From contig NZ_LT607409.1 in assembly GCF_900091505.1 (NCBI RefSeq), positions 868,001 to 932,000 of the forward strand: DNA of 64,000 nt, written 5' to 3'. The stretch's first letter is position 1. Each line of letters starts with the position of its first letter. Positions 1-8,127 of this stretch are shown here, one piece after another. The position numbers and the translations under genes were made by a program. The stretch is from Micromonospora chokoriensis. Its GTDB lineage: Bacteria; Actinomycetota; Actinomycetes; Mycobacteriales; Micromonosporaceae. The notes under the pieces were generated by a model. The model was not told the origin of the DNA, ran no database searches, and worked only from the letters and a program-made list of their open reading frames with translations.

Positions 1-33
1 GAGTCGCTTCGCACCCGCACCCAGGCGTCGTGA
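1..33 (+). CDS. 3' end of an upstream gene (partial)
   Basis: Ten in-frame codons run to a TGA at 31-33. This stop overlaps the GTG start of the next gene in a GTGA arrangement, the usual sign of translational coupling. The frame is inferred only from that overlap. Too little is present to name a product; a glycan-synthesis gene would fit the glycosyltransferase that follows. Confidence 0.35.
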   Translation, partial: ESLRTRTQAS

Positions 34-908
34 ACCGCCCTCTCGACCTCGGCGATCCGGAGGAGTTCCGCACCGACCGGCTGCTCGACGTGCTGATCCC
101 GACCCGGAACCGGCCCGCCGAACTGGCTGTCACCCTGGCCGGGCTCGCCGCCCAGGACGGGGTACCCGGCTTCGGGGTAATGGTCAGCGACCAGTCCGAC
201 GGGGATCCCGCGTACGCGCACCCCGCCGCGGCCACCATGGTCCGGGCGCTGCGCCACCGGGGTCACCCGGTGCTGTTGACCCGTCGGCTGCCCCGCCGGG
301 GGTTGGCCGAACATCGGGCGTACCTGCTCGCCGCCTCGACCGCCCGGTACGTCCTCAACCTCGACGACGACATCTGGTTGGAGCCGGGGGCGGTGCACCG
401 GCTGGTCACGGCGATCGGTGAGCTGGGCTGCGGGTTCGTCGGCAACGGCGTGCACGGGCTGTCGTACGCCGACGACGTGCGGCCGGAGGCGCACGGGCAC
501 TACGAGGAGTGGACCGGTCCACCGACGCCGGAACGGATCCGCCCGGACACCCCGGAGTGGAACCGCGCCCGGATCCACTCGGCGGCCAACCTGCTGCACG
601 TCACCGAGCGGTTGGCGCTGCCGCCGGGCGCGTGGCGGGCGTACAAGGTGTCCTGGATCGGCGGGTGTGTGCTCTACGACCGGGCCAAACTCGTCGACGT
701 CGGCGGTTTCGACTTCTGGCGTCGGGTGCAGGAGAAGCACCAGGGCGAGGACGTGGCCGCCCAGCTCGCGGTGCTGGCCCGGTACGGCGGGGCGGGCATC
801 CTGCCCAGCGGCGCGTACCACCTGGAGTCTCCGACCACCGTCACCGACCGGGACGTCGAGGCGTGGGAGGTGGTCCTCGCCGAGGAGGACACCCCCCAAC
901 CGGCCTGA
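30..908 (+). CDS. family 2 glycosyltransferase
   Basis: A 292-residue GT-A fold glycosyltransferase, probably cytoplasmic or membrane-associated, that transfers a sugar from a nucleotide donor. The N-terminal VLIPTRNRP strand and the LNLDDDIWLEPG segment near residue 110 (the DxD metal and nucleotide-sugar site) are typical of GT2. GGFDFW followed by GED near residues 230-245 looks like the acceptor/catalytic base region. No transmembrane segments are visible. The GTG start at 30 overlaps the preceding stop. It converges with a GT9 gene only 6 bp away, which suggests the edge of a polysaccharide or glycoconjugate locus. Acceptor and donor cannot be inferred. Confidence 0.85.
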   Translation: MNRPLDLGDPEEFRTDRLLDVLIPTRNRPAELAVTLAGLAAQDGVPGFGVMVSDQSDGDPAYAHPAAATMVRALRHRGHPVLLTRRLPRRGLAEHRAYLLAASTARYVLNLDDDIWLEPGAVHRLVTAIGELGCGFVGNGVHGLSYADDVRPEAHGHYEEWTGPPTPERIRPDTPEWNRARIHSAANLLHVTERLALPPGAWRAYKVSWIGGCVLYDRAKLVDVGGFDFWRRVQEKHQGEDVAAQLAVLARYGGAGILPSGAYHLESPTTVTDRDVEAWEVVLAEEDTPQPA

Positions 909-914
909 CCGCCG

Positions 915-2024
915 TCACTCGGCGCTGAGCAGCTCCCGGGCCGCTTCGAGCACCTCGACCACGGGCACGTCCGCCACGAACGAGTCCCGGTGTGGGCACT
1001 CGCCGTCGCCGGGGCGGTGCGGGTAGATGCCGGGCGTGCAGTCCACCCCGCAGACCGGGCAGTGCACAGTCCAGGAACAGATCGGCCGGTGCCGGCCCCG
1101 CAACGGGTTCGCCGTGTTGATCAGGTTGCCGACCCAGAAGATGCCCACAGTGGACGTGCCCACCGCAGCGGCCACGTGCAACGGGCCGGTGTCGTTGGAC
1201 ACGACCAACGCGCAGTCGGCGTAGCAGCCCAGCAACCCGCCGAGGCTGAGCGTCCCGACCTGCGGCCGGACCGGAACCCCGGCCGCTGCGACGACCCGGT
1301 CCACCACGTCCTGCTCGGAGGACGTACCGGTGACCAGCACCTCGTAGCCGTCACCGTGCAGCTCACGGGCCACCTCGGCGAAGCGCTCGGCAGGCCAGCG
1401 GCGGCGGGTGTCGCTGGCTCCGGGGTGCAGTGCCACCCGGGGGCGGTTGGCCGGCCCGAGCACCTGCGCCGCTTCGGCCCGGTCGGCGTCGGTCACGGTC
1501 AGCGTCGGGGTGACGGTGGTTGCCGGCGCCCCGACCAGCGCCACCACCTCCAGGTAACGGATCACCTCGTGCTGGTAGTAGACGTAGCGGAGCCACCGGT
1601 CCAGCGGCGGCGCGTCCTCGGCGCGTAGGCCGACCGTCACCCGGGCACCCAGTCGACTCATCAGCGGGTTCGAGTTGGCGCCGCCACCGTGGATCTGCAC
1701 CGCCAGGTCGAACCCCTCACCGGAGGCAGCGGCGACGAAGTCGTCCATCGACGACTCCGGCTCACCCGGGTCGGGCGTACGGATGCCGGGTGCCGGCGGC
1801 ACCACCAGCACCCGGTCCACCGGGCCCGGCCGGTCGCGCCAGAGCTTCGCGTGCCACGGCGCGCCGAGCAACACGATCTCCGCCGAGGGGTACGCGGCGC
1901 GCAGCGCGTCCAGCGCCGGCAGGACGAACACGAAGTCGCCCAGGGCGTTGGCGCGGAGCACGGCGATCCGCCGCACGTCGGGTAGGGGCTCGGCGGTCGG
2001 GCCGAGCACGGACGGGGTGACCAC
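915..2024 (-). CDS. family 9 (heptosyltransferase-like) glycosyltransferase
   Basis: A 369-residue GT-B glycosyltransferase of the ADP-heptose:LPS heptosyltransferase family (GT9). The start is placed at GTG 2024, where the family N-terminus begins (VRRIAVLRANALGDFV); upstream codons in the frame read as shadow of the next gene. HPGASDTRRRWP (about residue 210) and SNDTGPLHVAAAVGTSTVG (about 285) are the GT9 C-terminal donor-binding motifs. A cysteine-rich tail (CPVCGVDC) follows. Gram-positive GT9 members act in cell-wall or secondary-metabolite glycosylation, not LPS synthesis. The gene lies 8 bp downstream of the Hsp20 gene on the same strand. Confidence 0.85.
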   Translation of the reverse strand: MVTPSVLGPTAEPLPDVRRIAVLRANALGDFVFVLPALDALRAAYPSAEIVLLGAPWHAKLWRDRPGPVDRVLVVPPAPGIRTPDPGEPESSMDDFVAAASGEGFDLAVQIHGGGANSNPLMSRLGARVTVGLRAEDAPPLDRWLRYVYYQHEVIRYLEVVALVGAPATTVTPTLTVTDADRAEAAQVLGPANRPRVALHPGASDTRRRWPAERFAEVARELHGDGYEVLVTGTSSEQDVVDRVVAAAGVPVRPQVGTLSLGGLLGCYADCALVVSNDTGPLHVAAAVGTSTVGIFWVGNLINTANPLRGRHRPICSWTVHCPVCGVDCTPGIYPHRPGDGECPHRDSFVADVPVVEVLEAARELLSAE

Positions 2025-2032
2025 GCAGCCCG

Positions 2033-2578
2033 CTACTGCCGGTCGATCTCGCCGACGGTGTCCGGGCGGTGCAACTCCCGGTCCGCGGCGGGATCGGCAG
2101 GCATCGGCGTACCCGTGGAGCCGGAGCGCGGCCCGGTGCGACCGACGGTGATGGTGCGCGGCGCGGGCCGGGTCGCCCGGGGCAGCCGGACCCGGAGCAG
2201 GCCGTGGTCCATGACCGCGTCGATGGCGTCCGGGTCGACCCGGGCCGGCAGGTTGACGCGATATTCGAAACCGCGGGTCTCGAAACCGCCGGGGATGCCC
2301 TGGTCGGCGTTGACCTCGGCCTCGGAACGGGCGCGCACGCACAGCTCGCGGTCGTCCAGCTCGACCGCCACCTCCTCCGGGGCAACCCCGGGCAGCCGGA
2401 CGACGACCTCCCAGCCGTCCGAGGTCTCGGTCAGCTCGACGTCGGATCCACCGGCCCGGCCGCCGACCAGGCGGCTCAGCTCGGCGCGCAGCGACTGCAA
2501 CTCGCCCATCGGATCCCAGCCCTGCTGCCGGCCGCCTCGCCAACCCCGGCCGAAGCCGCCGGTCTGCTGCTCGCTCAT
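2033..2578 (-). CDS. Hsp20/alpha-crystallin small heat shock protein
   Basis: A 181-residue ATP-independent holdase chaperone. The alpha-crystallin domain spans about residues 45-140: it opens with DVELTETSDGWEVVVRLPGV and ends with the GLLRVRLPRA strand, followed by a polar tail. A Gly/Arg/Gln-rich N-terminus (FGRGWRGGRQQG) replaces the usual hydrophobic arm. The ATG at 2578 overlaps the TGA of the upstream DUF2231 gene, so the two are translationally coupled. No HspR/HAIR-type operator was recognised upstream. Confidence 0.88.
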   Translation of the reverse strand: MSEQQTGGFGRGWRGGRQQGWDPMGELQSLRAELSRLVGGRAGGSDVELTETSDGWEVVVRLPGVAPEEVAVELDDRELCVRARSEAEVNADQGIPGGFETRGFEYRVNLPARVDPDAIDAVMDHGLLRVRLPRATRPAPRTITVGRTGPRSGSTGTPMPADPAADRELHRPDTVGEIDRQ

Positions 2579-3081
2579 CACCCGTCTCCGATCCGCTGAG
2601 CGGCCGCGGGCGGCCGTAGTGAACTGGGCGCGTCCAGGTTGGCGTCGCGGTCGACACCGACACCGAGCCGGTCGACCAGTTCGCCGCCGAGCCAGGCGCT
2701 GACGCCGAGGATCGCCACGGCGACCACCTCGATGGCGATCAGCGCACCGCCGGCGGCCCGGGAGTCGGCGTTGAGGCGGACCGCCCACACGGCCGCGAAG
2801 AGCAGGACCACCGCGACGTTGGCGGCGGCGTGCAGCAGTCCCACCCGCTTGGCACGGGTGCCGGTCGGGATCGCCAGCAGGTCGAACGAGCCGGCCGCAG
2901 CGGCGAGCAGGCCGCCGATCAGACCCACAGTGATGTTCCAGTAGGCGACCTCGCCCAGGAAGTCGGGACCACCGACGGTGTCGACGACGTCGAACAGCAC
3001 GGCCGTGACCAGCAGCGCGACCGGGAACGTGATCAGCATCGGATGGACTGGGTGCCCCAGCACCTTCAGTCGGCTCTCCAT
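2578..3081 (-). CDS. DUF2231 membrane protein
   Basis: A 167-residue integral membrane protein with about four hydrophobic helices (near residues 15-33, 50-70, 82-102 and 110-132). It begins with the LGHPVHPMLITFPV signature of DUF2231, whose paired histidines in a membrane context have led some to propose a redox or haem role; the function is unproven. GGAGG lies 7 nt before the ATG. The stop overlaps the start of the Hsp20 gene, an unusual pairing that suggests co-expression under stress. Confidence 0.85.
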   Translation of the reverse strand: MESRLKVLGHPVHPMLITFPVALLVTAVLFDVVDTVGGPDFLGEVAYWNITVGLIGGLLAAAAGSFDLLAIPTGTRAKRVGLLHAAANVAVVLLFAAVWAVRLNADSRAAGGALIAIEVVAVAILGVSAWLGGELVDRLGVGVDRDANLDAPSSLRPPAAAQRIGDG

Positions 3082-3193
3082 CTCCCGGCCTCCACTGGTC
3101 GGCGTCCTGCGGAACGGTCTCGTCGTGGCGGGCGCTCAGGTCAGGCCCTACCCCCGACAACCGGGCACAAACCTCGTGCTCGTCCGGGCGGCC

Positions 3194-3199
3194 TAGGCT
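3194..3199 (+). promoter_or_regulatory. -10 element TAGGCT for the PPOX gene
   Basis: TAGGCT fits the actinobacterial TANNNT -10 pattern. A start site about 7 nt downstream would give a leader of roughly 40 nt containing the GAGGGAGGAG ribosome site at 3235-3244. No clear -35 is visible. Confidence 0.4.
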
Positions 3200-3248
3200 G
3201 ACGAACGGTGCCACCCGCCAACGGGTCAACGCCTGAGGGAGGAGCAAC

Positions 3249-3866
3249 GTGACGGTGGAGATCACTTCCCACGAGGAGTTGCGCGACCTGCTCGGTACGC
3301 CGAACGCACGGGCCGCCGACAAGGAACGGCAGCGCCTGCACGAACGGGACCGCGAATGGCTCACCGCCTCCCCGTTCTGCCTGGTGGCCACGGCCGGCGC
3401 GGACGGCAGCTGCGACGTCTCCCCGAAGGGCGACCCGGCGGGCTTCGCCCTGGTGCTGGACGACACGACCATCGCGCTGCCCGAACGGCCGGGCAACAAG
3501 CGGGCCGACGGCTACCACAACATCATCGACAACCCGCACGTCGGGCTGCTCTTCATGATCCCGGGGCGGACCGACACGCTGCGGATCAACGGGAGGGCCC
3601 GCCTGGTCGGCGACGCGCCGTGGTTCGACGACATGGTGGTCAAGGGGCACCGGCCGGTGCTCGCCGTGGTGGTGGAGATCGAGCAGATCTTCTACCACTG
3701 CGCGAAGGCGTTCCTGCGATCTTCGCTGTGGAAGCCGGACACCTGGCAGCCCGACCTGCTGCCGTCCCGCGCACGCCTGATCAAGGAGGTGGAGGCGCCG
3801 GCGGAGAGCCTCGAAGACCTGGAACGGCACTACGGCCCGGAGTACGCCAAGAAGATCTACGTCTGA
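3249..3866 (+). CDS. PPOX-type FMN-dependent flavoprotein (MSMEG_1061-like)
   Basis: A 205-residue protein of the pyridoxamine-5'-phosphate-oxidase fold, probably an FMN- or F420-using redox enzyme. The core motifs are FCLVATAGADGSCDVSPKGDP (residues 38-58) and LPERPGNKRADGYHNI, which match the split-barrel FMN site of the MSMEG_1061 subgroup. A helical C-terminus (ESLEDLERHYG) closes the protein. The GTG start is chosen for the strong ribosome site ending 4 nt upstream. The substrate is not predictable. It converges with the DUF4240 gene. Confidence 0.85.
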   Translation: MTVEITSHEELRDLLGTPNARAADKERQRLHERDREWLTASPFCLVATAGADGSCDVSPKGDPAGFALVLDDTTIALPERPGNKRADGYHNIIDNPHVGLLFMIPGRTDTLRINGRARLVGDAPWFDDMVVKGHRPVLAVVVEIEQIFYHCAKAFLRSSLWKPDTWQPDLLPSRARLIKEVEAPAESLEDLERHYGPEYAKKIYV

Positions 3867-3879
3867 TCGCCCGGCCAGG

Positions 3880-4431
3880 TCAGGCCGACCAACCGGCGCG
3901 GTTGCCGAACGACTCCCGGGAGATGCCGGAGCCGGTCTCTGGCCACGAACCGAACCGGTCGTTGTGCAGATGGGCGAAGAAGTAACACATGCTCTCGCAG
4001 TCGGCGTCCAGCAGGGCCATGGCGGGATTGGCGCGCACCGCCTCGTAGTACGCCTGGCCGAGCGCGACGATGAACCCGCGGCAGTAGAGGAAGCCGTCGT
4101 CCGACCCGTCGGTCACCTCGTGGATGTCCTCCCGATCGATGTCGTACAGCTTGCGCTCCACCACCCGGTCGAGGTCGGTCAACTCCGGCCCGGTCAGCTC
4201 GGCGCACAGGTGCCTGAGCCGGTCCAGGAACCGGTCCAGCCAGTCGTCGATCGCGTAGGACGGGCCGTCATCGTCGCTGTCGTCGCCGGCCGGGTCGCGT
4301 TCGACGAGGGCCTGCCGGAGCGCGGCAGGCTCCGCGCCCAACTCGGCCCAGGCCGACTCGATGAGCGCCCACAGTCGGGCTTCGTGGGCGGGGGTGGGCA
4401 ACATGCCAGGGGCATCGGTGGTCGCGGTCAC
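3880..4431 (-). CDS. DUF4240 domain protein
   Basis: A 183-residue soluble acidic protein. The N-terminal EARLWALIESAWAEL segment followed by a helical WLDRFLDRLRHLCAEL stretch and FLYCRGFIVALGQAYYEAV matches DUF4240, a widespread actinobacterial family of unknown role. No catalytic motif is evident. The GTG start has no ribosome site. TATGGT on the minus strand (4438-4443) sits 6 nt before it, so the transcript may be leaderless. Function unknown. Confidence 0.75.
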   Translation of the reverse strand: MTATTDAPGMLPTPAHEARLWALIESAWAELGAEPAALRQALVERDPAGDDSDDDGPSYAIDDWLDRFLDRLRHLCAELTGPELTDLDRVVERKLYDIDREDIHEVTDGSDDGFLYCRGFIVALGQAYYEAVRANPAMALLDADCESMCYFFAHLHNDRFGSWPETGSGISRESFGNRAGWSA

Positions 4432-4661
4432 CGACGGACCATATCCATAACCACCGACGCTTTCACGAACCCGAACCGGCTGCGACGTCCACAGGCGACC
4501 GTTGGGATCGGCGAAGATCCCGCGTACCCCCAGGTTGTGCCGTCGACTCGGTGACCACGTCGGTGCCGGCGGCGACCTGCCGAGCCACCATAAGCCGTGG
4601 CAGCGTGCACCACCGCTCCTTCATGCTGTGCGGCACCAGCGCAGCCGGAAGGAGCACGCGC

Positions 4662-5264
4662 ATGCGGAAGATCCCGACCCTGTTCCGACGTGACCCGGAG
4701 GACCTGCGCCGGGTGACGTCAGAGGTCCACCCGGACTGCCGGTGGGTGCTCGACGGCGAGGGAGTCGCCACCCGCAAGTACGACGGCACCTGCGTCAGGT
4801 ACGACGGCGAACGCTGGTGGGCCCGGCGTGAGGTCAAGCCGGGCAGGGCCACGCCGCCGGGGTACCAGCCGGTCATGACCGACGACGTGACCGGCAAGAC
4901 CGTCGGCTGGGAGCCGATCGAGCAGTCCGCCTTCGCCACGTTCCACGCTGAGGCCCTCGGCGCGATCGTCGACCAGTTCAGCGGCCCACAGCCCGGCGCC
5001 ACCTACGAGCTGGTCGGGCCGAAGGTGAACGGCAACCCGGAGAAGGCCACCGGCCATCAGCTCGTCCGCCACGGCTTCTGCGCCCCCGGGGACGACGAGG
5101 AACTGCGCAGAGCACCGCTGGACCCCGACGGGCTGCGTGAATGGCTGCTGGGCCACCCGGGCTGGGAGGGCGTCGTCTGTCACCACCCGGACGGCCGGAT
5201 GGCGAAGCTCAAGCGTCGCGACTTCCCGGCGGGGTCCGGGCCTTTCGTTGCTCGGGCCAGCTGA
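4662..5264 (+). CDS. RNA ligase 1 (RLIG1/DUF5565)-like nucleotidyltransferase
   Basis: A 200-residue protein with the motifs of the covalent nucleotidyltransferase (ligase/capping enzyme) superfamily: motif I KYDG at 39-42 with Lys39 as the presumed AMP acceptor, a YELVG segment at 115-119 (Glu116, motif III-like), motif IV EGVV at 169-172 and motif V KLK at 182-184. The arrangement resembles DUF5565, the family of the vertebrate 5'-3' RNA ligase RLIG1 (C12orf29). It probably joins 5'-phosphate and 3'-OH RNA ends using ATP, although capping or another adenylyl transfer is possible. ATG 4662 is chosen because AAGGAG lies about 8 nt upstream and the motif-bearing fold starts right after it. A methyltransferase follows 3 nt downstream. 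Confidence 0.75.
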   Translation: MRKIPTLFRRDPEDLRRVTSEVHPDCRWVLDGEGVATRKYDGTCVRYDGERWWARREVKPGRATPPGYQPVMTDDVTGKTVGWEPIEQSAFATFHAEALGAIVDQFSGPQPGATYELVGPKVNGNPEKATGHQLVRHGFCAPGDDEELRRAPLDPDGLREWLLGHPGWEGVVCHHPDGRMAKLKRRDFPAGSGPFVARAS

Positions 5265-5267
5265 GGC

Positions 5268-5912
5268 ATGAGCGTCGACGACTGGGTGTCGGACACCCGC
5301 ACCTCCTACGACACTGTCGCGGTCAGTTACGCGCACCTGTTACGCGACCTCCTGGCACAGGCACCGTACGAACGGGCGGCTCTGGCGTTGTTCGCCGAAC
5401 TCGTCGACACGGCCGGAGGCGGGCCGGTCGCCGACGTGGGCTGCGGAACCGGGCGCATCACCGCCCACCTGCACACGCTCGGCGTCGACGCCTTCGGCGT
5501 CGACCTCTCACCCGGGATGATCGCGGTGGCCCGCCGTGATCATCCCGGCCTGCGGTTCGAGGTCGGCTCGATGGCCGACCTCGACCTGGCCGACGGGTCG
5601 GTCACCGGCCTGATCGCCTGGTACTCACTCATCCACATCCCGGACGACCAGCTCGGCGCGGTGCTCGCGCACTTCCGCAGGGTGCTGCGTCCCGGTGGTC
5701 CGCTGCTGCTCGGCTTCCACGTGGGCGACGGGACGACCCGCAAGACGGAGGGCTACGGCGGTCACCCGATGACGGTCGACGTGCACCGTCGCCAGCCCGA
5801 CCAGATGGCGGCCCGGTTGCGGACAAGCGGCTTCCGGGTCGAGTCGCAGACGACCCTCACCTCACCCGAGAGCAAACTGGGAGGGATCATCTTCGGGCGG
5901 CGCGAACCCTGA
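5268..5912 (+). CDS. class I SAM-dependent methyltransferase
   Basis: A 214-residue methyltransferase with a Rossmann fold: motif I VADVGCGTGR (residues 48-57), the acidic motif II in FGVDLSPGM, motif III around SMADLDLADGS, and post-motif LRPGGPLLLGFH. The topology is that of methyltransferase family 11/25 small-molecule enzymes. It lacks the metal-binding HEN1-type motif and so is not an obvious RNA 3'-end methylase. The ATG sits 3 nt after the RNA-ligase-like stop, which implies co-translation. Substrate unknown; a shared RNA-related role with its neighbour is only a guess. Confidence 0.85.
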   Translation: MSVDDWVSDTRTSYDTVAVSYAHLLRDLLAQAPYERAALALFAELVDTAGGGPVADVGCGTGRITAHLHTLGVDAFGVDLSPGMIAVARRDHPGLRFEVGSMADLDLADGSVTGLIAWYSLIHIPDDQLGAVLAHFRRVLRPGGPLLLGFHVGDGTTRKTEGYGGHPMTVDVHRRQPDQMAARLRTSGFRVESQTTLTSPESKLGGIIFGRREP

Positions 5913-6057
5913 GCCGGGCAGCGGGTTGCCGCCCCGATCGGCTCGTCAGGCACCACTGCGGGCGGGCCCAGGCACCCGACCGACACGCCGGCCAAGCTGA
6001 CGCCTCGGAGTGAAGGCGGGGTCGCGCTCAGTGGTTGACCTGTGGCATGGTGCGGAC

Positions 6058-6423
6058 GTGAGCGAGACGGGGCAGTCAGATCGGGTGACGGCGGTGCCGG
6101 CGAAGCTGGATCAGTGGCATGACTTCCGCAAGAGCGTGGCGCTGGTGTCGATGGTGCTGTTCTTCTTCTGCGTGGTCGGTCTGGGCTTCCTCGTCTATCA
6201 GCTAGCGGCTTCCGGCGACGACGGGACGTTCAGCATCTGGTCCCTCGCCCGCTTCCTGTCGGTGGGGGTCCCTCTCGGCGCAGCCGCCGTGGCGGGCCTT
6301 GGTGTCTACCGCGCCTCCACCGACACGGAGTCGAAACGACGCGGCCGGATCATGGCTCTCGCGCTGCTTGCCGCCGCGATCCTGCTCGTCGTCACCGGCA
6401 TCATCGGGGACCGCCTGTCATGA
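6058..6423 (+). CDS. small three-helix membrane protein of a T7SS-type operon
   Basis: A 121-residue protein starting at GTG 6058 (VSETGQSD). It has three hydrophobic segments at about residues 23-47, 58-79 and 92-115 and a short cytosolic N-terminus. No family is recognised. Its TGA overlaps the ATG of the EspC-like gene, making it the first of four stepwise-overlapping genes. A role as membrane partner or immunity-like component for the secreted proteins is inference from position only. An alternative GTG at 6010 would add 16 residues with no ribosome site. Confidence 0.65.
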   Translation: MSETGQSDRVTAVPAKLDQWHDFRKSVALVSMVLFFFCVVGLGFLVYQLAASGDDGTFSIWSLARFLSVGVPLGAAAVAGLGVYRASTDTESKRRGRIMALALLAAAILLVVTGIIGDRLS

Positions 6424-6782
6424 GTTTCTTCGTCGAACCTGCCGCCCTGGAACGCGGCGCCGACCAGCTGAACGAAGCGCACCTTGACGCGCAGGCCGCG
6501 CGCGCATACATCCTCAAGCACACCGACATGCCGTGGGACGACCAAGGGCTGCTCAACGAAGCATGGCCCGCGCACCGGAAGCTCGTCGACGAGATGACCA
6601 AGCGGCTGACGCACCTGATCGAGCTGCTCGGCAAGTCCCGTGACGCGCTCCAGGCCACCGCCGACCAGTACCGACGCACCGACAGCCGCAGCGCGGCCCG
6701 ACTCGACGCCACCTACCCGACGGCCGACCGCAACGGCTACGAGCTCCCCAGCGGGCGCCCGTTGGGCGGCAACCTGCCATGA
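6420..6782 (+). CDS. EspC-like T7SS target protein
   Basis: A 120-residue helical protein resembling the EspC/T7SS-ESX family: FFVEPAALERGADQL at the N-terminus, a helical hairpin, and YRRTD near residue 82, which fits the YxxxD/E secretion signal. It has no signal peptide or membrane segment. The ATGA overlap on both sides shows tight coupling. The expected role is a secreted substrate or chaperone of a type VII (ESX) system, usually paired with a second WXG-type protein; the 243-residue gene downstream is the likely partner. Confidence 0.7.
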   Translation: MSFFVEPAALERGADQLNEAHLDAQAARAYILKHTDMPWDDQGLLNEAWPAHRKLVDEMTKRLTHLIELLGKSRDALQATADQYRRTDSRSAARLDATYPTADRNGYELPSGRPLGGNLP

Positions 6783-7510
6783 GAGAGCCGACAGCCTTCC
6801 TCGTCGAACCTGGGCAGCCCGACGCCTCAATGACCAAGGGCTTCGCCAACCCCATCGGAATCCTCGACGCACTGTCCATCTCCCACTGGGTCAACCAGAT
6901 CATCAAGGACATCGCCGGCTACGACGTCATCGGCACCATCAGTAGCGCCTTTGTCGGAGACTGGGAAAGCTTCTACAAGGCCGGCGACGCCTACGGCAAC
7001 CTCGGCCAGAGCCTGCAAGCCCTCGGCCAGAACGTCAGCCTGACCGCCTCCCAACTCGACCAACAGTGGGACGGCCACGCCGCCGACGCCGCGTTCGTCT
7101 ACCTCCGCCAACTCGGCATGGCAGCGGTAGAACAGAACATCGTCCTGACCCAGATCGAGGAGAAGTACCACGAAGCCGGACGCGCCATCTGGCTCCTGGC
7201 AGACATGATCGGCGGCCTCATCAAGATGATGATCGACAAGGCCATCATCATCGGCGTCAGCGCCGCCGCCGGCACCGCGCTCATCGAAACAGGCGTCGGC
7301 GCAGTCGCCGGCTACGGCATCGCCGCCTGGCAAGCCCTCGAACTGGTCAAGAAAGTCAACGACGCCGCGTTGAAGATCCAAGCCGGCGGCACCCTCATCA
7401 TGGGCTTCTTCAGCTTCATCAAGACCCTCGCCGAGCAGGGCGGCGAGCTGTCTCAATTCCCCCTGCCCGACCGCCCCTACACCAGCCCGGTGCGCCATGA
7501 GCCAGCCTGA
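6779..7510 (+). CDS. WXG-type protein with C-terminal membrane segment
   Basis: A 243-residue protein. A helical hairpin at about residues 55-130 contains a WDG turn (QQWDGHA) characteristic of WXG100-like folds. It is followed by a glycine/alanine-rich hydrophobic stretch (about 155-190) and another near 205-220 that could span or insert into a membrane. This resembles PPE/LXG-like T7SS effectors whose toxic part is a pore-forming or short C-terminal domain, but no known toxin domain is visible. The ATG overlaps the previous stop, and its own stop region overlaps the next start. Confidence 0.65.
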   Translation: MREPTAFLVEPGQPDASMTKGFANPIGILDALSISHWVNQIIKDIAGYDVIGTISSAFVGDWESFYKAGDAYGNLGQSLQALGQNVSLTASQLDQQWDGHAADAAFVYLRQLGMAAVEQNIVLTQIEEKYHEAGRAIWLLADMIGGLIKMMIDKAIIIGVSAAAGTALIETGVGAVAGYGIAAWQALELVKKVNDAALKIQAGGTLIMGFFSFIKTLAEQGGELSQFPLPDRPYTSPVRHEPA

Positions 7511-7820
7511 ATCGCATCCAGAGCGACAGTTCCTCGACCTGACCGAAGGTGATCAGGGCCTCGCCAAACTCCTCCACGCGGGCCTCACCCGCCTGCGCGA
7601 CGGCGTAGCCGGCGACGACCTGCAGGAGATGGCCCGCGACGTCCTCGCCGGCCACACCGACCTCCGTCACGTCGCTGCCACCGACGCCTACGGCGGCGCG
7701 CTACTCAACCACTACCAGGACTTCCGGCAGTGGGAGCGAACCACCGACCCAGAGGAACTCCAACGCCTGGTCGACCAGACGGCTCACCTCACCGCGGACT
7801 TGAACTCTTCCGACGGCTAG
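7497..7820 (+). CDS. small soluble hypothetical protein, last gene of T7SS-type operon
   Basis: A 107-residue hydrophilic, probably helical protein with no recognised domain. It starts 14 bp inside the preceding gene. Position in the operon suggests an accessory, chaperone or immunity factor for the WXG-type protein; nothing in its sequence confirms this. Confidence 0.6.
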   Translation: MSQPESHPERQFLDLTEGDQGLAKLLHAGLTRLRDGVAGDDLQEMARDVLAGHTDLRHVAATDAYGGALLNHYQDFRQWERTTDPEELQRLVDQTAHLTADLNSSDG

Positions 7821-8077
7821 CAGCGCCGACCGTGCCCACCACGTGCAGGTGAAACGGAACCTGGACCGGCTCGCACGTGACCTGCGGCAACCTGGTCGGC
7901 ACGCAGGTCGCGCCTTCTCTGGGTGCCGTCGCTGATGGCTGATCGCCGACCTCTGACGGCACCTCGGGCCCCGTGCGGGCCCCGACCGGGGGGCACCGCA
8001 ACCGCCGCCCCGGTGCGCTGTGGTCCGGTGAGTAGGCTGGCTGCCCGCTTGGCCGCCCGCCCTGGCGACGGACGGCA
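7821..8077. other. gene-free stretch before the tRNA terminator
   Basis: No credible gene is seen. A short direct repeat of CGGGCCCCG occurs around 7967-7990. The stretch separates the plus-strand T7SS operon from the minus-strand tRNA gene. Confidence 0.5.
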
Positions 8078-8124
8078 AAAGGCCCAGGTCATGATCGGCG
8101 ATCAAGCCGTTGACCTGGGCCTTT
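8078..8124 (-). terminator. intrinsic terminator of tRNA-Thr
   Basis: Perfect 14-bp inverted repeat (8078-8091 with 8111-8124) enclosing a 19-nt loop. Read on the minus strand it ends in CCTTTT, placing a classic terminator a few bases after the encoded CCA of the tRNA. Confidence 0.85.
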
Positions 8125-8127
8125 CCA

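Noticed and set aside
4662..5912. Pnkp/Hen1-type RNA repair operon
   Set aside because: The methyltransferase lacks Hen1 metal-binding features and no kinase-phosphatase is present; only the ligase-like motifs are supported.
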